Of a stretch of DNA of 64,000 nt, positions 26,732 through 35,272 are shown piece after piece (positions within the stretch are counted from its first letter, which is position 1; each line of letters starts with the position of its first letter). Source of the stretch: Pseudomonas brenneri (lineage in GTDB: Bacteria; Pseudomonadota; Gammaproteobacteria; Pseudomonadales; Pseudomonadaceae); assembly GCF_007858285.1 (NCBI RefSeq), contig NZ_VFIL01000001.1, positions 558,001 to 622,000 of the forward strand, given 5' to 3'. The translations under genes and the position numbers were made by a program. The notes beneath the pieces were generated by a model, which was given only the letters and a program-made list of their open reading frames with translations, was not told the origin of the DNA and did not search any database.

Positions 26732-27502
26732 TTACTTGGCCGCCATGCGCAAGGCACCGTCGAGACGGATCACCTCGCCATTGAGCATGCTGTTTTCAAT
26801 GATATGCCGTGCCAGTGCAGCGTATTCGGCCGGTTTGCCCAGGCGTGGCGGGAACGGTACGCCGGCCGCCAGCGAGTCGCGGACCTCTGGGGTCATGCCA
26901 GCCATCATCGGCGTTTCAAAAATGCCCGGGGCAATCGTCATCACCCGAATGCCGAAGCGCGCCAACTCCCGCGCGGCAGGCAGGGTCAGGCTGGCAATCG
27001 CCCCCTTGGACGCCGCGTAGGCCGCCTGGCCGATCTGGCCGTCGAAGGCCGCCACCGAAGCGGTGTTGATGATCACGCCGCGCTCACCCTCAGCATTGGC
27101 CTCGGACTCAGCGATGGCTGCCGCAGCCAGGCGCAGCAGGTTGAAACTGCCGATCAGGTTGACGTTGATCACCTGGGCAAAACTGGCCAGGGCATGCGGC
27201 CCGTTCTTGCCGAGGATTTTCTCGCCACGTACCACGCCTGCGCAGTTGACCAACCCATGCAGACCGCCAAACGCCGCAACGGTCGCTTGCACGGCCGCTT
27301 CGGCGGCGGCTTCCTGGCTGATATCTGCCACCACGCTGCGCGCCTGCGCGCCCAGTTTTGTGGCCTGGGCCGCCACGGCCTCGGCATTCAGGTCCACCAG
27401 CATCACCCTGGCGCCAGCGGCCACGAGCATTTCGGCAGTCGCCGCGCCGAGGCCCGACGCGCCGCCGCTGACCATAAATACCTTGTTTTCAATCTGCATC
27501 AT
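26732..27502 (-). CDS. SDR-type 3-hydroxyacyl-CoA dehydrogenase
   Basis: A 256-residue short-chain dehydrogenase of the human HSD17B10 (type II 3-hydroxyacyl-CoA dehydrogenase) kind. It has the NAD site [16 protein letters not shown], an acidic D after the second strand ([10 protein letters not shown], favouring NAD), the NCAG segment, and the catalytic YAASKGAI. It would oxidise 2-methyl-3-hydroxybutyryl-CoA in the isoleucine pathway. It corresponds to fadB2x by synteny. The first two codons are both ATG, so the start could be 27502 or 27499. Confidence 0.91.
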   Translation of the reverse strand: MMQIENKVFMVSGGASGLGAATAEMLVAAGARVMLVDLNAEAVAAQATKLGAQARSVVADISQEAAAEAAVQATVAAFGGLHGLVNCAGVVRGEKILGKNGPHALASFAQVINVNLIGSFNLLRLAAAAIAESEANAEGERGVIINTASVAAFDGQIGQAAYAASKGAIASLTLPAARELARFGIRVMTIAPGIFETPMMAGMTPEVRDSLAAGVPFPPRLGKPAEYAALARHIIENSMLNGEVIRLDGALRMAAK

Positions 27503-27520
27503 TGTTTCCTTAAAGAGGGT

Positions 27521-29173
27521 TCAAGCCGTGGTCGCTGCCTGGACCTTGGCGATTTCCTGGTTACGCAAAATAAAACGTTGCAGCTTGCCGCTCGGGGTCT
27601 TGGGCAAGTCGCTGACAAATTCGATTTCCCGTGGGTAAGCGTGTGCCGCCAGGCGCTTGCGCACATGCTGGCGCAGCTCTTCGGCCAACTCGGCGTCGGC
27701 ACGGTATTGGCTGTTGATGACCACGAACGCCTTGACCAGCTCGGTGCGTTCCGCATCCGGCTTGCCGACCACCGCCGCTTCGATCACCGCTGGGTGTTCG
27801 ACCAATGCACTCTCCACATCGAACGGCCCCACGCGGTAGCCGGAGGTCGTGATCACATCGTCACTGCGCCCGACAAAACTGATACTGCCATCGGGATTGA
27901 GCTCCACGGTGTCGCCGCTCAAGTAGTACTTGCCAACAAAAGCCTTGGTCTTGACTCCCTCGTAGCCAGCGAACCAGCACATCGGCGACTGCTCGCGGTC
28001 GATCGCCAGGATGCCCGGCTGGCCCGCGGGCAATTCTTGATAGTTGTCGTCCAGCACCACGATGCGGTGCCCCGGCGAGGCAAAGCCGGCGGAACCGACA
28101 TGCACCGGGTGCTCCAGGCCATGGTGGTTGCACAGGACCATGCCCAACTCGGTCTGGCCGTAGTGATCATGGATGGTCACGCCCAGGTTATCGGCGAACC
28201 AGCGAATCACTTCCGGGTTCAGCGGCTCGCCCGCGCTGCTGACGATGCGCAGCCGGCCCTTGATCGAGCGCGCGAACTGCTCGCCGCCGGCAATCAGCAG
28301 GCGGTAGGCCGTGGGTGAGCCGGTGAGGTTGGTGATCCCGTATTTGTTGATGACCCGGCAGGTGCTTTCCAGGGTAAAAGGACCATCGTAAAAGGTGATC
28401 GGATGGCCCATGGCCAACGGCCCGGCCACGCCGAAATAGATGCCGTAGGCCCAGCCCGGATCGGCGACGTTCCAGAATGCATCTTCAGGGCGCAAGTCCA
28501 CGGCGTCGCGGGTGTAGCTCTGGAACGCGACCAGGGCCTTGAGCGGCACGGCCAGGGCTTTCGACGGGCCGGTGGTGCCGGAGGTGAACATCAGCAGGAA
28601 GGGATCATCGGCGCCCAGCAGGACCGGCTCGCAAACATTGGAATAGTTGGGCAACTCGGCCCAGAAGCTGAAATCGCCACGCACAATACCTTCGCCCTTG
28701 GCACCGGCCACGGTAACGATGGTCGGGCAATCGGCAACTTCGGCCAGCTTGCTGCGGTTGCCCGCGTCGGTCACCACCAGCGCCGCCCCGGAACTGTTCA
28801 GGCGATGCTCGATGGCCTTGGGACCGAACGCGGTGAACAACGGTTGATAGACCGCGCCGATGCGCCAGGTGGCAAGCACCGTCACCAGCAGTTCGGCGGT
28901 GCGCGGCAACAGGCCGGCAACCTTGTCGCCGCGCTTGACGCCCTGGGCCAGCAGGAAGTTGGCCAAACGTGCCGCCTGGTCTTGCAGGTCGCTGAAGGTG
29001 GACGTGGCGCTACGGCCATCCTTGCCCTCCCAGAACAAGGCAATCCGCCCCGGCAGCGCGTGCCGGTCGCAGCACTCGACGCAGGCGTTGAGCCCTTGCA
29101 GGTGGCCGGCCAGTGCGGCCTCGACGGTTTGCTGGTAGTTGAACTGGGTGGTAGCAGCCAAATAATCGCGCAT
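27521..29173 (-). CDS. Acyl-CoA synthetase (AMP-forming), acetyl-CoA-synthetase-like
   Basis: A 550-residue ANL-superfamily ligase that activates a short or branched carboxylic acid with ATP and CoA. Motifs: LLMFTSGTTGPSKALAVP (P-loop), GYRVGPFDVESALVEHP (hinge and A8), and PKTPSGKLQRFILRN with the catalytic lysine of the C-terminal domain. I chose ATG 29173 (MRDYLAATTQFNYQQTVEAAL), since a longer frame runs 44 codons upstream without any family similarity. It is the promoter-proximal gene of the five-gene operon and equals fadDx of P. putida by position. Uptake of 2-methylbutyrate or related acids is the probable role. Confidence 0.91.
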   Translation of the reverse strand: MRDYLAATTQFNYQQTVEAALAGHLQGLNACVECCDRHALPGRIALFWEGKDGRSATSTFSDLQDQAARLANFLLAQGVKRGDKVAGLLPRTAELLVTVLATWRIGAVYQPLFTAFGPKAIEHRLNSSGAALVVTDAGNRSKLAEVADCPTIVTVAGAKGEGIVRGDFSFWAELPNYSNVCEPVLLGADDPFLLMFTSGTTGPSKALAVPLKALVAFQSYTRDAVDLRPEDAFWNVADPGWAYGIYFGVAGPLAMGHPITFYDGPFTLESTCRVINKYGITNLTGSPTAYRLLIAGGEQFARSIKGRLRIVSSAGEPLNPEVIRWFADNLGVTIHDHYGQTELGMVLCNHHGLEHPVHVGSAGFASPGHRIVVLDDNYQELPAGQPGILAIDREQSPMCWFAGYEGVKTKAFVGKYYLSGDTVELNPDGSISFVGRSDDVITTSGYRVGPFDVESALVEHPAVIEAAVVGKPDAERTELVKAFVVINSQYRADAELAEELRQHVRKRLAAHAYPREIEFVSDLPKTPSGKLQRFILRNQEIAKVQAATTA

Positions 29174-29426
29174 CGTGGCAAATCCCTGTGTCTTTTGTTG
29201 TTTTTGGGGGCGTGCTTTTGCGGGGTGAACCTGCGCAAATAGTGGCGCCAGAGCGGCACAGGGACAATGGTCAAAGCTTTCAATGTGGCTGACTGGTTTG
29301 GCCAATGACGCCTGGCAAAAACGGCTCCGTCATAGAGGCCGACAATCATCCAGTCAACGCAAGCGATTGGACGCCCTGCCCGCCTGCTTCTAATCTGAGG
29401 GCCTGCGCCACCGAAGAAGCCCCTCG

Positions 29427-30320
29427 ATGATTGTTCGCCCCAAACCCAATCTGTTCGGCATCCTGTTCTCCCTCAAGGGCTCGATTGCCAAGCGTATTGC
29501 CCTGCGCAGCCTGTTGGTCACGCTGCTGGCCTCGGTGATCGTGCTGGTGGAGACCCTGCACCCAGCCTATTTTTCCAAGGTCAACGCCACGCCGTTCACG
29601 CTGCTGGGGTTGTCGCTGTCGATCTTCATGAGCTTTCGCAATAACGCCTGCTACGACCGCTGGTGGGAGGGCCGCAAGCAACTGGGGCAAATGATCGTTG
29701 AGATCCGCTCGCTGATCCGTGAAACCCAGGTGTTCACACAGCCTGGCGAGCGTGAAGGTCTGTTGCGTGGTTTGTGTGGTTTTGCCCACGGCCTGGTTGC
29801 CCGCCTGCGTCACGAAGACGAGGCTCGCGCCATCAAGCCGTGGTCCCGCGTTGAACCCAGCCACCCGAACCTGCCCGACAGCATCCTGCAATCTCTCGGC
29901 GCGCACTGCTCAAACGCTGCGCAACAGGGCCGGATCAGTGACTGGCGCTACACCCAGCTGGAAACCCGCCTGGTGGGCCTGAGCCAGGTGCAAGCCGCGT
30001 GCGAGCGAATCAAGAGCACGCCACTGCCCTTTCCCTACACCCTGTTGCTGCACCGCACCATCTACCTGTTCTGCATCCTGCTGCCGTTTGCCATGGCCGA
30101 GCCACTGGGTTGGCTGACGCCGATTTTTACCGCCATCGTCAGCTACACCTTCTTTGGCCTGGATGAGATCGGCGATGACCTGGAAGACCCGTTCGGCTTC
30201 GACGAAAACGACCTGCCCTGCAATGCCATCGTGCGTACCCTGGAGCGCGAGATCCTTGCGGCGCTGGGCGAAACCGAGCTGCCCGCGCCCCTGGAGCCCG
30301 TGGACTACGTACTGACGTGA
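29427..30320 (+). CDS. Bestrophin family channel
   Basis: A 297-residue inner-membrane protein of the bestrophin/UPF0187 family, homologous to pentameric anion or sodium channels. Visible are two N-terminal TM helices (SLLVTLLASVIVLVETL; TLLGLSLSIFMSFRNNACYDRWWEGRKQLG, with the pore-lining helix and family signature), and later TYTLLLHRTIYLFCILLPFAM. The C-terminal acidic block DEIGDDLEDPFGFDENDLPC is the calcium/inter-subunit clasp seen in bestrophins. Ion selectivity cannot be stated. It is transcribed divergently from the acyl-CoA operon. Confidence 0.91.
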   Translation: MIVRPKPNLFGILFSLKGSIAKRIALRSLLVTLLASVIVLVETLHPAYFSKVNATPFTLLGLSLSIFMSFRNNACYDRWWEGRKQLGQMIVEIRSLIRETQVFTQPGEREGLLRGLCGFAHGLVARLRHEDEARAIKPWSRVEPSHPNLPDSILQSLGAHCSNAAQQGRISDWRYTQLETRLVGLSQVQAACERIKSTPLPFPYTLLLHRTIYLFCILLPFAMAEPLGWLTPIFTAIVSYTFFGLDEIGDDLEDPFGFDENDLPCNAIVRTLEREILAALGETELPAPLEPVDYVLT

Positions 30321-30395
30321 CACAGGTTTGACACTCGTCGGTGTCTGACCGAAGCTGAGCACTTTGCACTAGCTGCCCAGCTTTCGGACGCCTGC

Positions 30396-31454
30396 ATGTC
30401 AAAGTCACGCCGTTACTCGATCATCGGCCTGAGCGCCCTGTTGTTTGTCGTACTGATGATTTGGTATTTCTCCCGCACTCCCAGCGTGTCTGCCCCCCCG
30501 GCTATTGCCCACGGTTACTCCAAAGCAATGAAACAGGCGCATAACGGCGAACCTGGCGCGGCGCGGGTGCTGTATCAGCAATTGGCCCGGCCGGACCTGT
30601 CCGATGTGCGCCGCGCGGCCCTGCACAGTGAACTGCACAACTACCCAAGCCCCCAGGCATTGAAACTGGCGGACAAGGACCTGAGCCACCCGGCACCACT
30701 GGTGCGCCAGGCAGCCATTACCAGCATCGTCGGCCTGGTGCCCAGCGGCCAGCGCACCTTGTTGCTTGGCCCTTTGCTCGACGATGACGAGCAAAGCGTG
30801 CGGTTTGCCGCCGCCAATGCCCTGTTGGGGCTGTCTCCCGACACCCTGGGCCTGTACTTCGGCCCCTTGCAGCAGGTGCTGGATGAATATGTGAAATACC
30901 TCAAGTCCCAACCCGAAAGCCCCGAAGGCTGGATCCAGCTGGCACGCCTGTACATCCACAGCGCCCTGTTGCCCGAAGCACAGCATGCCCTGGAGCAGGC
31001 CTTGCGCCTGGATCCGGAGAACCTGCCGGCCGTGGTGGCGCGCATCGAGTTGCTGGATAAGCAAGGCAAGGTCGATGATTCGCGCCAAGTGCTGGCGGCC
31101 CAACTACAAGCCCATCCCGAGTCGGCCTACCTGCAACATGCCCTGGGCATGTGGCTGCTGCACCATGGCGAGCGCGAGTATGCCCTGCTGGGCCTGTCCA
31201 AGGCCGTGGAACTGGAACCCGACAATCAGGATTACCGCTACGACCTGGCCACCACCCTGCATGATCAGGAGGAGTTGGAAGCCGCCCAGCGCCAGTTGGA
31301 AGAAATCGTCCAGCGCCATCCCGCCAACCGCAAGGCCCGGGTACTGTTGATCAACTACTGGAAGGAAAGCGGCCAGTTGCAGAACGTGCAGGTGCTGTTG
31401 GCACAGCTGGAACAGCAAAACCCCGACGATCCGGCGCTGCAACAAGGGCTTTGA
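30396..31454 (+). CDS. Membrane-anchored HEAT/TPR repeat protein, haem-free paralogue of the multihaem protein at 58968
   Basis: A 352-residue protein with a single N-terminal membrane anchor (SIIGLSALLFVVLMIWYF) and the rest periplasmic. Residues about 42-160 form HEAT-like helical repeats (NYPSPQALKLADKDL, RQAAITSIVGLVP); residues about 175-345 form TPR repeats. This whole part aligns over about 310 residues, nearly without gaps, with the C-terminal half (residues about 457-767) of the eight-haem cytochrome gene at 58968-61271. No CXXCH motif is present, so the haem half is missing. It may be a truncated duplicate acting as a scaffold. Function unknown. Confidence 0.8.
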   Translation: MSKSRRYSIIGLSALLFVVLMIWYFSRTPSVSAPPAIAHGYSKAMKQAHNGEPGAARVLYQQLARPDLSDVRRAALHSELHNYPSPQALKLADKDLSHPAPLVRQAAITSIVGLVPSGQRTLLLGPLLDDDEQSVRFAAANALLGLSPDTLGLYFGPLQQVLDEYVKYLKSQPESPEGWIQLARLYIHSALLPEAQHALEQALRLDPENLPAVVARIELLDKQGKVDDSRQVLAAQLQAHPESAYLQHALGMWLLHHGEREYALLGLSKAVELEPDNQDYRYDLATTLHDQEELEAAQRQLEEIVQRHPANRKARVLLINYWKESGQLQNVQVLLAQLEQQNPDDPALQQGL

Positions 31455-31597
31455 AGCGCTCAAGTGGTTAAGCGCTGCGCGCTGGATTACACATTTGATA
31501 GAAAACGTTGAACCGCCCCATAGCCCAACGGTCAAGTGAATATGGCGTGCCTTAGCCGGCACGCCCCTCCATTTGATACGTGACCCGAGGGCACTTC

Positions 31598-33100
31598 TTG
31601 TCTACATCCAAAGAGCTGTTCACAGCAAAAGCGGCCACCGGCATCGAAGGTCTTGACGACATTCTTTGCGGGGGCCTATCGCGTAGCCACCTGTTCCTGC
31701 TCGAAGGTGAACCCGGCACCGGCAAGACCACCGTGGCCCTGCACTTTCTCCAGGCCGGGGCCAAGGCCGGCGAACGATCGCTGTACATCACCCTGTCGGA
31801 AACCGAGCGCGAGCTGCGCCAGGGTGCCAAGTCCCATGGCTGGGACCTGGACGAACACATCCATATTTTTGAACTGACCCCACCGGAAAGCCTGCTCAAT
31901 GCCGAGCATCAGCAAAGCCTGCTGTACTCCTCCGACCTGGAGCTGGGCGAGGCCACCCGGCAGATCTTCGAAGTGGTGGAACGGGTCAAGCCCACCCGTG
32001 TGGTGATCGACAGCCTCTCGGAGATCCGCCTGCTGGCACAAAGCTCATTGCGTTATCGCAGGCAGATCCTCGCGATCAAGCACTACTTCGTGCGCTACGA
32101 AGCCACTGTACTGCTGCTGGACGACTTGACCACCGAGTCCCTGGACAAAACCGTACACAGCGTGGCCCACGGGGTGATCCGCCTGGAAGAGCTGACCCCC
32201 AACTACGGCGCGGAACGGCGCCGTGTGCGGGTGGTGAAGTACCGCGGGCAGAAATACCGTGGCGGCTTTCACGACTTCACCATCATGCAGGACGGCGTGC
32301 ATGTGTTCCCGCGCCTGGTGGCGGCCGAGCACCGGGGCGGCTACAACCGCCAGACCCTGACCAGCGGCATTCGTGAGATGGACGCACTGCTGGGTGGCGG
32401 TATCGAGACCGGCTCCAGCACCCTGATCCTGGGCCCGGCCGGTACTGGCAAATCGTTGATTTCGATGATCTTCGCCGCCGCCGCAGTGGCCCGTGGTGAA
32501 AAAGCTGCACTGTTCATCTTCGATGAAGAGCTGGGCCTGTTGTTCGACCGCATGAAAAACATGGGCATCGACCTGGCCGCCCTGCAAGCCACTGGCAACC
32601 TGTTGATCGAACAGGTGGATGCCGCCGAGCTGTCGCCGGGCGAGTTTTCCCACCGGGTGCGGCGCTGCGTGGACGAACGCCAGATCAAGACCGTGGTCAT
32701 CGACAGCATCAACGGCTATCAGGCGGCCATGCCCGAGGAAAACGCCCTGGTGCTGCACATGCACGAGCTGTTGCTGTACCTCAACCGCCGGGGCGCGGCG
32801 ACCTTCATGACCGTGGCCCAACACGGCCTGGTCGGCGATATGCAGGCCCCGGTGGATATCACCTACCTGGCAGACACGGTGATCCTGCTGCGCTACTTCG
32901 AAGCGTTGGGCAAGGTGCGACGGGCCATTTCGATCATCAAGAAACGCACCGGCAGCCATGAGTCGACCATTCGCGAGTACCGCATCGCCAGCCAGGGCAT
33001 GACCATCGGCGAACCCCTCGAAGCCTTCCAGGGCGTGCTACGTGGCGTCCCTACCTACATGGGTGCTGGCAACCCGCTGCTCAAGGATGAGAGCTTGTGA
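31598..33100 (+). CDS. KaiC-like RecA-fold double ATPase
   Basis: A 500-residue protein with two RecA/KaiC domains. CI (about 13-245) has Walker A GEPGTGKTT at 37-45, catalytic region ITLSETERELRQGAKSHGW, and Walker B TRVVIDSLSE. CII (about 250-475) has Walker A GPAGTGKSL, IFDEELGLLFDRMKNMG, and TVVIDSINGY. The region matching the cyanobacterial KaiC phosphosites reads ITYLADTVIL. No KaiA or KaiB gene is nearby. I chose TTG 31598 because GAGGG lies 6 nt ahead; a GTG at 31580 is the alternative. The next gene, a histidine kinase, overlaps the stop (GTGA), so KaiC-like ATPase and kinase are co-translated and probably work together. Confidence 0.88.
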   Translation: MSTSKELFTAKAATGIEGLDDILCGGLSRSHLFLLEGEPGTGKTTVALHFLQAGAKAGERSLYITLSETERELRQGAKSHGWDLDEHIHIFELTPPESLLNAEHQQSLLYSSDLELGEATRQIFEVVERVKPTRVVIDSLSEIRLLAQSSLRYRRQILAIKHYFVRYEATVLLLDDLTTESLDKTVHSVAHGVIRLEELTPNYGAERRRVRVVKYRGQKYRGGFHDFTIMQDGVHVFPRLVAAEHRGGYNRQTLTSGIREMDALLGGGIETGSSTLILGPAGTGKSLISMIFAAAAVARGEKAALFIFDEELGLLFDRMKNMGIDLAALQATGNLLIEQVDAAELSPGEFSHRVRRCVDERQIKTVVIDSINGYQAAMPEENALVLHMHELLLYLNRRGAATFMTVAQHGLVGDMQAPVDITYLADTVILLRYFEALGKVRRAISIIKKRTGSHESTIREYRIASQGMTIGEPLEAFQGVLRGVPTYMGAGNPLLKDESL

Positions 33101-34779
33101 GTAGCCTGCCGGCCGTTTCCGAGCGCGCGATCATTCTCGCGCCCTTGGGACGGGACAGCTCGCTGGCGCTGATGATGCTCAACGAGGCAGGTTTCAGTGG
33201 TATCGCTGCCACCAACCTGCCGATGCTTTGCGAGGAGGCGGAACAAGGTGCGGGCCTGCTCATTATTGCCGCCGAAGCCTTGCTTGGGGTCGGCCTGGAA
33301 CCACTGCTGGACTACCTGCACCAGCAGCCGGCCTGGTCGGACCTGCCGATCGTGCTGCTGACTCACCACGGCGGCTGCGAACAGAACGCGTCCTCGCACC
33401 TGAGCGCCAGGCTGGGCAATATCACTTTGCTGGAGCGGCCGTTTCATCCGGTGACCTTGATCAGCCTGGTGAGCACCGCCCTGCGTGGCCGCCGAAGGCA
33501 GTACGAGGCCCGGGACCGCCTGATCGACTTGAGCCAGAGCGAACTGCGCCTGCAACGCACCCTGGAAACCCTTGAGCAGCAAGTCGAAGAACGCACCGCC
33601 CAGTTGCGCACTAACGAAGAAGCCTTGCGCCAGTCGCAAAAAATGGAAGCCGTCGGCCAATTGACCGGCGGCATCGCCCACGACTTCAACAATATGCTCA
33701 CCGGCATTATCGGCAGCCTGGAACTGCTGCGCCGGCGCCTGGCGCGGGGGCGCCTGGATGACCTCGACAGCCTGATCGACCTTGGTGTCACCTCGGCCAA
33801 CCGCGCCGCCGGCCTGACCCACCGCCTGCTGGCGTTCTCTCGCCGCCAGTCACTGGACTCCAAACCGGTGGAGATCAACCAACTGGTGACGGCCATGGGC
33901 GAACTGCTGCAACGCAGCCTCAACGAAAGCATCGTGCTCCAGATGCAACTGGACGGGCAATTGTGGACCGCTGAAGCCGACCCCAACCAACTGGAAAGCG
34001 CCCTGCTCAACCTGGCCCTGAATGCCCGGGACGCCATGCCGGATGGCGGCCGGCTGGTGGTGCAAACCCGTAATCGTCACCTGGACAACATGTTCACTGC
34101 GGCATACGGCACGCTGACGCCGGGCGACTACGTGGAGCTGAGCGTCAGTGATACCGGCTGCGGGATGCCCGACACCGTGATCAGCCGGGCCTTCGACCCC
34201 TTCTTCACCACCAAGCCCATCGGCCAGGGCACCGGCCTGGGTTTGTCGATGATCTACGGCTTCGCTCGCCAATCCCATGGCCATGTGACCATTCACAGCG
34301 TGGTTGGCCAGGGCACCACCGTCAGCCTGTTCCTACCGCGTTTTGTCGGCGAAATCCCCGCCGACATGCCTCACGACCCGACCCTGCTGCCCTTTGCCAA
34401 TTGCGGTGAGACCGTGCTGATCGTCGAGGACGACCCGGCAGTGCGGGTGCTGGTCAGCCAGGTGCTGAGTGAATTGGGCTATGCCTTTGTCGAAGCTTCG
34501 GATGCCGACAGCGCGCTGCCGATTATCGAATCCAGCCAGCGCATTGATCTGCTGATCAGTGACGTGGGGTTACCGGGGATGAACGGACGGCAACTGGCGG
34601 AGATAGGCAGGCAGATTCGCCCAGACCTGAAGGTGTTGTTTATTACCGGGTATGCCGAGCATGCGGCGGTGCGCGGGGGGTTCCTGGACCCTGGGATGCA
34701 ATTGATCACCAAGCCATTTACGTTTGATCTGTTGACCGCGAAGGTGCGGGAGATGATCAGGGCGTCAGGCTCAGGGTGA
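33097..34779 (+). CDS. Hybrid histidine kinase with degenerate N-terminal receiver
   Basis: A 560-residue soluble kinase. Residues 1-130 look like a receiver fold but lack the phospho-acceptor aspartate (LLIIAAEALL) and have Arg for the invariant Lys (LLERPF). A coiled coil follows (150-180), then the phosphoacceptor helix LTGGIAHDFNNML (H195), HATPase (NALNARDAMPDGG, SDTGCGMP, GQGTGLGLSMIYGF), and a canonical C-terminal receiver (VLIVEDDPAVR, D489 in LLISDVGLPGMNG). There is no membrane segment. The GTG start overlaps the KaiC-like stop, so the input may come from that ATPase through the degenerate receiver. The 3' end faces a lone receiver gene 37 bp away. Confidence 0.91.
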   Translation: MSSLPAVSERAIILAPLGRDSSLALMMLNEAGFSGIAATNLPMLCEEAEQGAGLLIIAAEALLGVGLEPLLDYLHQQPAWSDLPIVLLTHHGGCEQNASSHLSARLGNITLLERPFHPVTLISLVSTALRGRRRQYEARDRLIDLSQSELRLQRTLETLEQQVEERTAQLRTNEEALRQSQKMEAVGQLTGGIAHDFNNMLTGIIGSLELLRRRLARGRLDDLDSLIDLGVTSANRAAGLTHRLLAFSRRQSLDSKPVEINQLVTAMGELLQRSLNESIVLQMQLDGQLWTAEADPNQLESALLNLALNARDAMPDGGRLVVQTRNRHLDNMFTAAYGTLTPGDYVELSVSDTGCGMPDTVISRAFDPFFTTKPIGQGTGLGLSMIYGFARQSHGHVTIHSVVGQGTTVSLFLPRFVGEIPADMPHDPTLLPFANCGETVLIVEDDPAVRVLVSQVLSELGYAFVEASDADSALPIIESSQRIDLLISDVGLPGMNGRQLAEIGRQIRPDLKVLFITGYAEHAAVRGGFLDPGMQLITKPFTFDLLTAKVREMIRASGSG

Positions 34780-34816
34780 GCCTGAACCGCCCACAGCGAC
34801 GGTCACAGGCGAGAGC

Positions 34817-35194
34817 TCAAGCCAACAACCGCTGGATATGCTCATGTAGCGTATCCAGATCAAACGGCTTGGCCAGGATCGGTGCATTACGTGTGATCGG
34901 GCTGTTGCAGTCGAGGATCTCCTGTGGGTACCCGCTGATAAAGATCACCTTCAACTCAGGCCGCAACTTGATCGCCGGCTCGGCAATCTGCACCCCGGAA
35001 ATCCCGCCAGGCAGACGATAGTCGGTGACCATCAAGTCCAGGTGCGGCTTGGAGGCGAGGATTTCAAAAGCCTGCTCGCCGTCGACCGCCTTGAGTACCC
35101 GATACCCCAGGCCTGCGAGGTACTCGCCCAGCACGAACATGATCGACTCGTCATCCTCGACGATCAGTACAACATCTTGTGCATCTTCACTCAT
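34817..35194 (-). CDS. Single-domain response regulator
   Basis: A 125-residue CheY-like receiver without output domain. The acidic pocket VLIVEDDES, phospho-acceptor Asp in LMVTDYRLPGGISG, Thr/Ser switch IFISGYP and Lys in ILAKPFDLDTL are all present. The ATG at 35194 (MSEDAQDVV) has AAAGG ahead. It is the last gene of the kinase/CheR/CheB operon (78 bp after the receiver-kinase gene) and converges on the KaiC-kinase operon. It may relay phosphate between the kinases of the island. Confidence 0.9.
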   Translation of the reverse strand: MSEDAQDVVLIVEDDESIMFVLGEYLAGLGYRVLKAVDGEQAFEILASKPHLDLMVTDYRLPGGISGVQIAEPAIKLRPELKVIFISGYPQEILDCNSPITRNAPILAKPFDLDTLHEHIQRLLA

Positions 35195-35272
35195 GGGAAG
35201 CCTTTGTCCGGTCAATTGCTGCTGTTACGACCATCGGGTCACGCAGAGGTTGCGTCAGGGCGGCGATTGATT

